15,149 bases of DNA from Terana coerulea (taxonomy: Eukaryota; Basidiomycota; Agaricomycetes; Polyporales; Phanerochaetaceae), in contig JAKOGH010000956.1 of assembly GCA_024811115.1 (NCBI GenBank), positions 1 to 15,149 of the forward strand, in the 5' to 3' direction. The notes below the pieces were generated by a model, which worked only from the letters and a program-made list of their open reading frames with translations, was not told where the DNA came from and made no database searches. The position numbers were made by a program, and so were the translations under genes. Positions 8,691-15,149 of this stretch are shown here, piece by piece (position 1 is the first letter of the stretch; each line of letters starts with the position of its first letter).

Positions 8691-10131
8691 CTAATTACCC
8701 GGACCAAATGTCTTCCTCAGCTTCTCCTCGTCGCTAGTCACCTCTCGGTACCAATTGTTCCGTGTAATGCAGGCTTCGACGCCATGGACCACACGGGTGT
8801 CGCCCATCGTGCGCGCCTTCTTAACCATCTTCGCCGAGCGCGGGATGCGGACCTCCTCGAGCTCTGTGAAGAGCGCTTCGAGCGTCGCCGTCGATGGCGC
8901 CTCGGCCGACGGGTTGTGCTTCTCGAGCAGCGTGATTAGGATGTCCACGTCTTCGAAGGATTGGTTCGCGCCTTGTCCGAGATGCTGTACCACGAGGTCA
9001 GTATGACTGTGATTTGCCATGGCCGTCAAGTTGGCCTACCGGGCTGGTGGGATGGGCTGCATCGCCGATGAGAATAACCTGTCTGACATGCCAAGTCTTT
9101 AGCTCAGGACGGTCGTACAGTCCATACTGAGGCGGTGTGTTTCAGCAGATCGTTGTGCTGAATAAGAGGTGGTATACCTTCGTAATGTTTGTACCCGTCC
9201 TTACTAGATCGCCCGCGCCGAAGTCCCACTCGCTAACTGGACCTTTCTTGAACTGTTCGGCAGAAGTGGCGTCCATGGCCCTCCAAGTTTCCTTGGCCTC
9301 GGCCTCGCACTGAGTAACTCTAATTCCACACCATGAGTAACCAATATACGCTTATGATGATGTAAGAAGAATATACTTACGCCAACCCATGGTCTCCGCG
9401 TCAACTGAAAAGCCGATTACGTGCGCGCCGTCGCCGAAGACGCTCATTGCCAACGATTTGCCATGGAACAGCTCAGGTATCGGGGAGAATCCTCCAGTCT
9501 GATTCATGTCATGTCAACGCAAGCAACAGCTCATACGAACGTGCATACCTGGGTAAGCCCGGTGAAGTCCGCGGGTTGTTCGCCGAACAGACATTTGCGA
9601 GTGTTGCTGTGCAGCCCATCGGCCCCACCACAAAGCTCGCGGTTTCCTGCACGCCGTTTGCAAATGTGACGGTGACGGAGTTGTTCGCCTGCTCTAAAGA
9701 CTGCAGCGGATGGCCCCATTTGACGAGCATCCCCGCCTTCTCCGCGAACTCGACGAGCCTGCTTTGCAGAGCGTTTCGCCTGATGCTTCGAGGGACCCAT
9801 GTCCCTACCTTGCTCTCTCGCCCGTTTGGGATGGTCGAGCACGGCTACGAGGCCCTGGTCTACCGGGAGCACGGAGTAGAAGCGGAGCTCGTCGACCGGC
9901 TGTCCCTGAACATGCTCGAGCAAGCCAAGGATTTTGGAGAGCACAGAATGACCGTTCTGGTCCAAGCCGAGGAAACCTTTAGAATGATTGAAGTACCGGT
10001 TAAGCTGACATGTACCCTAGACCTCAGCCATCTTCCAGGGTAGCCTGACTCCGCTCATAGAGCACCGGATCGTACTTGAACATTTCTCGATGCATCGCGT
10101 TTCACTTGAGGCAGGCCTCGACGCATCTAAC
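8691..10131 (-). pseudogene. FAD-dependent monooxygenase pseudogene (copy C)
   Basis: Paralogue of copy A, with the same five intron positions: 9967-10015, 9499-9548, 9320-9380, 9127-9177 and 8985-9039. Visible elements 5'->3' on the minus strand are a damaged Rossmann start, DPVLYERSQ, QNGHSVLSK, VPRSIRRNALQ, FANGVQETASFVVG, GLHSNTRKCLFGEQ, TGGFSPIPE, the conserved GDAAHP, and HLGQGANQSFED, ending at TAG 8691-8693. Exons after 9548 are fully open, and the C-terminus looks undamaged. The 5' half is dead. A stop lies near 10123 inside the Rossmann region and a TGA at 10024-10026. The acceptor of intron 1 is GG instead of AG (9967-9968). Two one-base shifts, at about 9790-9830 and 9620-9626, compensate each other. 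Family function: hydroxylation of an aromatic substrate. No specific substrate is inferable. Confidence 0.87.
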
Positions 10132-10235
10132 AGCTTGTGAGTCACCCCATGAGCGCGAGGCTTTCACCAACTCAGAGGAGCGCGGTATACGAATGCTTAT
10201 GAGCTCGCCAAAGACCTGTTCATGTTAAGGATAAC

Positions 10236-11006
10236 TGTCATGAACTTCTGGGCGTCTCTAGGGTATTCTTTTCATTTCCATTGTCTTCTACCCCTATCTA
10301 TTGTTCTCTCATCGATACTCGTGGTTTCCGTATGTTTCTCTATTGTTCTGGACCGCTCTAGTACGTACACGAGGATACCGGGTGGTACTGTACAGTTTAG
10401 GACTACACATGTATAAGTAGCTACCGTCTGCAACAGAGAAAGCCAGTCTCGAGCTGGTCTGTTCCCCAGCTAGTTACTCGGAGACTGCACCACTATTTCC
10501 GTCCCCAGTTGAGAGCGTCGCACCTGGTACAGTTGTACTAGTTGTTGCCGACATAAGCTCGAGACTATCCTACCCCCGCGACGATCTCTCGTTGCTCCAC
10601 CCGCTCTACCCAGAACACCCACCCGTTGCCCGGTCCGTCCTTGTATAGGAGGATCGTGTAGATTGAGTTTAGACCCTAGTACACCGGACCGTAATCACCC
10701 GCGAAGGGAACGGCCCGTGAACTCCTAGACACCATCCCCCGTGTCGCTACCCCGTGCACACGCGACTAGTTACCCAATCAGTACCCCGCCGATCCAACTC
10801 AACGGTTCCGAGCTTCATCTCGGATAGCTGTACCTTAGACACCCTAACCCGGGTGCTCTTTCGGATCGGCTGGGAACCTTGGCACCCTTGGCGGGCTAAA
10901 AAGCGATAATCTAAGGCGCAGACAGGCGCTTCTTTGGGCTCGTGCCCCTTAGAGTCAAGCTGCAACCGTAGAAGCTCAGACCGCGAGCGGATTAAACAGC
11001 AGAACA
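10236..11006 (+). repeat. Candidate 5' LTR
   Basis: Begins TGTCATG and could end at ACA (11004-11006), giving a TGT...ACA terminal pair and a length of 771 bases. A TATA-like element lies at 10412. Just after the end, TGGTAACTCG (11008-11017) or TGTATCAGTAG (11022-11032, near the TGGTATCAGAG primer-binding type) could be a primer-binding site. The 3' boundary is a guess because the second LTR is not visible. The interval contains no credible coding sequence. Confidence 0.35.
10412..10417 (+). promoter_or_regulatory. TATA-like element in LTR U3
   Basis: Reads TATAAG within ACATGTATAAGTAGC, about 175 bases into the LTR-like region. This is a plausible place for the retroelement core promoter at the U3/R border. 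The start site itself is not identifiable. Confidence 0.35.
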
Positions 11007-11558
11007 CTGGTAACTCGTAGCTGTATCAGTAGTAGCACGTGTTGAGACCTGAATTCCTCTAAGACAACTTCTATCCTCGTGCTCTTCATTTCGGGTTGAA
11101 GAGTATTGCAGGCTGCCTAGAATAGGCTTCACTCGCAGATGGCTGGAGGTGACTCGTGCCCTTGTATAGGACGACCTCATCACTTTTCCACCACTCGCGG
11201 GAGACCCATCTATCAGAAGCACGACGACAGTGGTATTCGTGGCCGCCACCCAAAGTGTGTTCACGCGACACTAATCCAAGTTGTCAAGTGTGCAGACTTC
11301 GCGCAGTAAGTTTAGAAACCAAGCGCAAATACTCCTCATACTACGTGCAAGCCGACGACACTAGCGTCAACCCACCTACTCCCGCGATCATCCCTCAGCC
11401 AAGCACGGCTGACTTCCATTCCCCACGCCGCCCATCCCCTATTATTCCCGAATCCGGCGCGAAGTCGTCGCCCAGTAAAGACAACGAGGACCACGACGAC
11501 GGAGACGCCCTACTACCCGACCACACCGAGCGATCGAATTCTCGTCATAGCCGACGCC
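11007..11558 (+). other. Retroelement leader, possible gag N-terminal region
   Basis: The untranslated leader probably lies here. The plus frame at 11156-11641 is open and becomes Pro/Ser-rich, then Asp/Glu-rich, in its second half, including SPRRPSPIIPES and KDNEDHDDGD near 11430-11510. Such composition is common at the start of Ty3/gypsy gag proteins in basidiomycetes, so gag may begin here rather than at 11559. No folded domain is recognisable. Confidence 0.35.
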
Positions 11559-12770
11559 ATGGCTACTGCTACCCTAACCGCGATCAGGCCTGGAACGAAG
11601 CTACGACGCATCCCTGTTCATGCCGTCGACTCAAACCATAATAGTTTGATGCTTGGGAACAAACTCATCTACTTCCACTTCCCGGGAGGTACCACTATAA
11701 CCAAGGAATGCGCCGAGCAGCCTTGTTCACACGCTAGCGGAAAACAACCTGCCAACGTTGTGGAATTCGCTAGCCCAGGAGCTCTAAATGAAATGAGTGG
11801 TGGCAAGCGACTGGAGAGCCCGCGGCCGGAGGACCTTCTTGGAGGTAACGGGAGGCGGAGGCGGCGGCCACGGAGGCGGAGGTCGAGGACATCGAGACGA
11901 CGACGATGATGACAATAACGAACGCGATCGCTGGCTGGTCTGGCAAACAAGCCGACACCTTCGACGGAAGCCGGAAAGATGGGGAAGCCTGGTGGAAGCA
12001 AGTCAGGCTGAACATCTTCGCCAACCATCACAAAAAAGCTCCCGATCAAATCGAGCGAAAATCACTTCGTCCTGTCCTACGCAGCAGGGATCAGCCAGAA
12101 GTGCCGGTGGCCTATCTCGAAAGCACTGATTTCGCACGAGCAGATTGGGGTGTTTTCCAGAACGCCTGGCCAAGCAATTCTCGCACGACCGGCACTCGAC
12201 GCCTTGCAAGCCGGCGAGCTGAAGCAGGGAGCACGAGCGCGAGAATTCGCGAACGCGCAGATGTACGCCTGCCCGCAGTACGGCGCACTTCAGGAGCAGC
12301 TCGACGCGCAGTCAGTGATTCTCATTGACTACCTCGACGAAGCTCTCCGTCGCAGTCCGACGGTCCGAGTCGGGAAGACGTCCAAAGCGGTACTCGGCGT
12401 ACATGCGCATCGCCGTAACGCGACGAATCAGAGGAGGCACTACCAACGCCAGAAGAACCTCTGAGGCAGTCAGTCCCACAAGCCGGCTCCCAAGCCGCAA
12501 ACCCCCAGTCAGCGGCCGGCAGCGCCTTCACAGACCCAAGCGCTCGACAAGATCACGAGATGGAACCGGCATAACCTACTTGAGGCCGGCCAACCAATGA
12601 ACCTGACAGGCCCGAAAGGAAGGGCTTTGTTTCAACTGCCATCAGAAAGGACACTGTCGCGCGACTGCCCTGCCGAAGCAACTTCACAGGCGCGGCGTCT
12701 CCACGACCTTCCCGATGAGAAGGACGATAAGCCCAAGCCGTCGTCGGCTCAAGCTGATCTCGCCCCCTAA
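11559..12770 (+). pseudogene. Ty3/gypsy gag (capsid and zinc-knuckle) pseudogene
   Basis: Gag packages the element's RNA. The first ATG in good context is 11559 (GCCATGGCT). In order: a Gly-rich then Asp-rich linker at about 11849-11915, a capsid-like stretch TFDGSRKDGEAWWKQVRLN in another frame (about 11957-12012), then FVLSYAAGISQKCRWP in the third frame (about 12066-12113), and a basic region. A CCHC zinc knuckle, CFNCHQKGH followed by RDC (12628-12668), is interrupted by a one-base shift between the His and the last Cys. The frame then stops at TAA 12768-12770. At least three frame changes are needed to read through, so it is inactive. The capsid identification rests on position and composition, the knuckle on motif. 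Confidence 0.75.
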
Positions 12771-13187
12771 TGGGGAGGAACGCATCCATCGCGTGGTTGA
12801 ATCCTCGCTCATGAAACTTCAAGGGTTTTCAGGCGGCCAAGCGAAAGCACAGACGTGAAAGAGCCTAGAATCATTTCTCAATTACTGTTGTACCATAGTG
12901 TTAGACGAATCATCGCAATGTTATTCTGAAGGGGCGCTCTGCCGAGCAGCGTGGGCGTTCAACACCGTGCTTAATTCCCGCTCATTACCGGGGAAAACAC
13001 GCCTGCACTGATAGTAGAGAAAGAACCTGTGCCAAAACCCAAATGGGTAAGAGAAGTTCCATGGACTCCGGGCGCGGGATCCATCAGTGGACCACATACG
13101 ATGCCGAAGCGGCTGTTAAGATTCTGGAAGGATGGGTGCATGCAAAGCGCCGTGGTAGATGCCACGCTAGCAAGCTGCCTAAAATAT

Positions 13188-13790
13188 TGCTTCTATGTCA
13201 CGCGACGAAGCAACTATATACCTTTCAGAATTAAAAAACCGCCCGAGATACATCCGAGGCCGAAAAGGCAATCAGATTGATGTCCCAATGATCGCCACTA
13301 CATTTGGACACCTCTGAATCCTTCTCAGTAAAAGCTCTACTAGACTCCGATGCACTGGATCTTCATCGATCAGACCAGACAGAACACGGCATTGCAACGA
13401 CCAAATTGCCTCGTTCCAATTCCAGTGTACAACGCCGACGGCAGTCATAATGTTGGTGGTCCAATCACAGAATGTGTCGATCTCAGAGTTAAGATCCAGG
13501 ATCACGTGAGAACGAATGTCATTCGCTGTCACAAACCTTGGGAACACGCCCATTTTCCCTCGGGTTATGAGTGGTTGGAATTACACAACCCATCAATCAA
13601 CTGGAAAGATCGCACACCCAGTTTCGATAGATGTCCAGCCACTTGTGATTACGTACAACGCTTAATTGGCATTGAGGATGACGAACACGAAATCCCGAAT
13701 GATCCGAGGCTCATCTTGAGGAGGGGAACAAATCTTTGTTTTCGACTGGCAGCGCTACGTTGCAACAGGCGGCGCTCACATCCGCGCTAA
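13188..13790 (+). pseudogene. Ty3/gypsy retropepsin pseudogene
   Basis: Start of pol. One frame reads ELKNRPRYIRGRKGNQIDV and MIATTFG (about 13200-13315), then a shift leads to SVKALLDSDALD (active-site region, Asp codon 13343-13345), and another shift to FIDQT. The frame continues with IPVYNADGSHNVGGPITE, GYEWLELHNPSINW and RCPATC, the hallmark downstream part of fungal Ty3/gypsy retropepsins, which mature Gag-Pol. The catalytic triplet, normally Asp-Ser/Thr-Gly, reads Asp-Ser-Asp here, so the enzyme would be dead even without the shifts. Confidence 0.78.
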
Positions 13791-13844
13791 AACCAATGTG
13801 GCTATGGATCTGGCAATCAAGAAAACGCAAAGAAAGCAAAGAAA

Positions 13845-14500
13845 CCGTTCGAGGAACTTGTCCCCGAGCACTATCACGAGTACAAGGACGTCTTTGCTAA
13901 AGAAAACTTCGATTCGCTACCAGAACGACGCCCGTGGGACCACGCGACAGCTAACGCAAGGCACTACGCCAGTGGGAGGAAAATCACCTCACACGCTAGA
14001 TGAATGAAAGCGCTAGACGACTTCCTAGAAGAGAACTCTTCGACCGGACGTATCCGCCCTTCTAAGTCACCATGGGCAGCTCCGTTCTTCTTGTCAAAGA
14101 AGGATGGCTCGCCCGACCTCGTACATGGACTACCGTAAGCTTAACGATTTAACCATCAAGAATCGTTATCCACTTCCTTCGATCCAGGAACCTGTAGACA
14201 AGCTGAAAGGGTCCAAGTACTTCACGGTTAGACGATGGGGCTACAACAACATTCGGATCAAAGAAGGCGATGAAGAGAAAGCGCGCTCATCACAAACCGC
14301 GACTCTTCGAACCACTAGTCATGTTCTTCGGTCTCACCAATTCGCCAGCCACGTTCCAGACAATGATGAACAACATCTTCCCAGATCTGGATCCAGGAAG
14401 GACACGTGATGGTCTACATCGACGACATCATGATCTATACCAAGGATCGAACATCGCCGCATTGTGCAACGAGCCTAACGTAATGCGGTAACACTGTTCC
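13845..14500 (+). pseudogene. Ty3/gypsy reverse transcriptase pseudogene
   Basis: Reverse transcriptase of the element. Visible in order: EHYHEYKDVFAKENF and LPERRPWDH (about 13850-13940), [20 protein letters not shown] (about 14010-14075), [17 protein letters not shown] (about 14125), RWGYNNIRIKEGDE (about 14235), FEPLVMFFGLTNSPATFQ (about 14308-14361) and the catalytic motif C VYIDDIMIY (14412-14438, YIDD codons 14415-14426). At least three frame changes occur, near 13980, 14095-14110 and 14275. In motif A the usual Leu-Asp before the WGYNN segment is absent (YFTVRRWGYNN), removing one catalytic Asp. Confidence 0.87.
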
Positions 14501-15149
14501 ATTCAGGCAAGAAGTGCGAATTCGAACGGCTTGAGATCGGCCTCGGCATGATCATCTCCGAAGGACAAGTCCAGATGGATCCAGTCAAAGTAGAAGGCGT
14601 CAAGAAATGGCCAAGCCCACGGCAAACGACATTCAGGCGTCTCGGCTTTACCAACTTCTACCGACGATTCATCAAAGACTTCGGCAAGACTCAAGCCACC
14701 ACCTCCCTCACCGGCAATGCCACATTCGTATGGAACCCCGTAGCAAGCCAAGTCTTCAAAGAACTCAAGAATCGCGATCTGTTCCGGGCCCCCCAGTCCT
14801 AGCAATGCCCACGGACGAGGACAAGTTCCGAATTGAATGCGACGCCTGGACTTCGCCTACTACGCAACCCTGAGCAACACCAGGATGGCAAATGGAAGCC
14901 TGTCGATTCCTCTCTAAAGCGTTCACAGCCACCGAGCGCAACTACGAGATCTACGATAAGGAACTCATGTCTATCAAGCGTCGGATTGACGAATGGCGCC
15001 AGTACCTAATGGGCGCCGGCAGGACTTCTCGAGATCTGGACAGATCACAAGAATTTGAGTACTTTCCCGGCCGCAGAAGCTGAACCGACGGCAAGCACGC
15101 TGGTGTGCCGAACTTGCCGAGTATCACTTTCTGCTTCAGCACAAACCCT
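14501..15149 (+). pseudogene. RT thumb/connection and RNase H pseudogene (partial)
   Basis: Continues pol. KCEFERLEIGLGMIISEGQV and MDPVKVEGVKKWPSP (about 14513-14620) are followed by FTNFYRRFIKDF (about 14650) and the tether FVWNPVASQVFKELK (about 14725), ending in a stop near 14800. RNase H-like segments follow in shifted frames: FRIECDAW (about 14830), DGKWKPV, FLSKAFTATERNYEIYDKEL (about 14905-14965) and EIWTD, then LNRRQARWCAELAEY near the edge. The order and motifs are typical of Ty3/gypsy RNase H, which degrades RNA in the RNA-DNA hybrid. The window ends inside pol; integrase is not reached. Confidence 0.83.

Larger units (their letters stand above)
10236..15149 (+). mobile_element. 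Decayed Ty3/gypsy LTR retrotransposon (3' truncated by window)
   Basis: Domain order is leader, gag with zinc knuckle, retropepsin, reverse transcriptase, connection, RNase H, which is the Ty3/gypsy order; integrase would lie beyond the right edge. The left boundary is set by homology: copy C's 5' flank matches block B up to ATAAC at 10235, then the sequence switches to TGTCATGAAC, a TG-starting LTR-like end. Coding is scattered over all three plus frames by frameshifts and stops, so the copy is inactive. The right LTR and the matching target-site duplicate are outside the window. Confidence 0.88.

Noticed and set aside
9447..10043. 198-codon plus-strand open frame
   Set aside because: Antisense shadow of monooxygenase copy C, whose motifs and introns are on the minus strand.
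10860..10940. tRNA-like stretch in the LTR/leader
   Set aside because: Fragments resembling tRNA internal promoter boxes are present, but I could not form a cloverleaf with an acceptor stem and T-arm.
11669..12049. 126-codon minus-strand open frame opposite gag
   Set aside because: It is the reverse of the GC-rich Gly/Asp linker and capsid region of gag; its Arg/Pro-rich composition is an artefact of that repeat.
14503..14805. 100-codon minus-strand open frame
   Set aside because: Antisense shadow of the retroelement RT/connection region.

Overview
The window looks like a transposon- and pseudogene-rich stretch of a basidiomycete (Agaricomycete-type) fungal genome. The evidence is a six-exon FunK1 (fungal-type) kinase gene, genes cut by canonical GT-AG introns of about 49-61 bases, and a decayed Ty3/gypsy retrotransposon with a Gly/Asp-rich gag linker. 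I see no bacterial-style operons, no rRNA or tRNA genes and no CRISPR array.

Layout. At 532-2019 (minus) lies a FAD-dependent aromatic-ring monooxygenase pseudogene (copy A) with five introns and several stops. At 2766-2930 is a block (B) about 88% identical to the 5' region of a second monooxygenase pseudogene, copy C, at 8691-10131 (minus). Between them, 3353-6107 (plus) is the only gene that looks close to intact, a FunK1 kinase with one unresolved frame join near 5196-5235. At 6894-8160 is a DNA element of about 1.27 kb with inverted repeats of about 155 bases. It carries GCCGTAACT-like subterminal repeats and, inside, a minus-strand fragment of a GATA-type zinc-finger gene. From 10236 to the right edge is a Ty3/gypsy LTR retrotransposon in plus orientation: LTR/leader, gag with zinc knuckle, retropepsin, reverse transcriptase and RNase H. 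It is broken by many frameshifts and lacks a key RT residue.

How it fits together. The monooxygenase copies share intron positions, so they arose by DNA duplication and then decayed independently. The LTR element inserted exactly where the homology between block B and the 5' flank of copy C stops. No operating pathway is visible. The most unusual single object is the inverted-repeat element with the apparently captured GATA fragment. I found no convincing evidence of a wholly new biological system.
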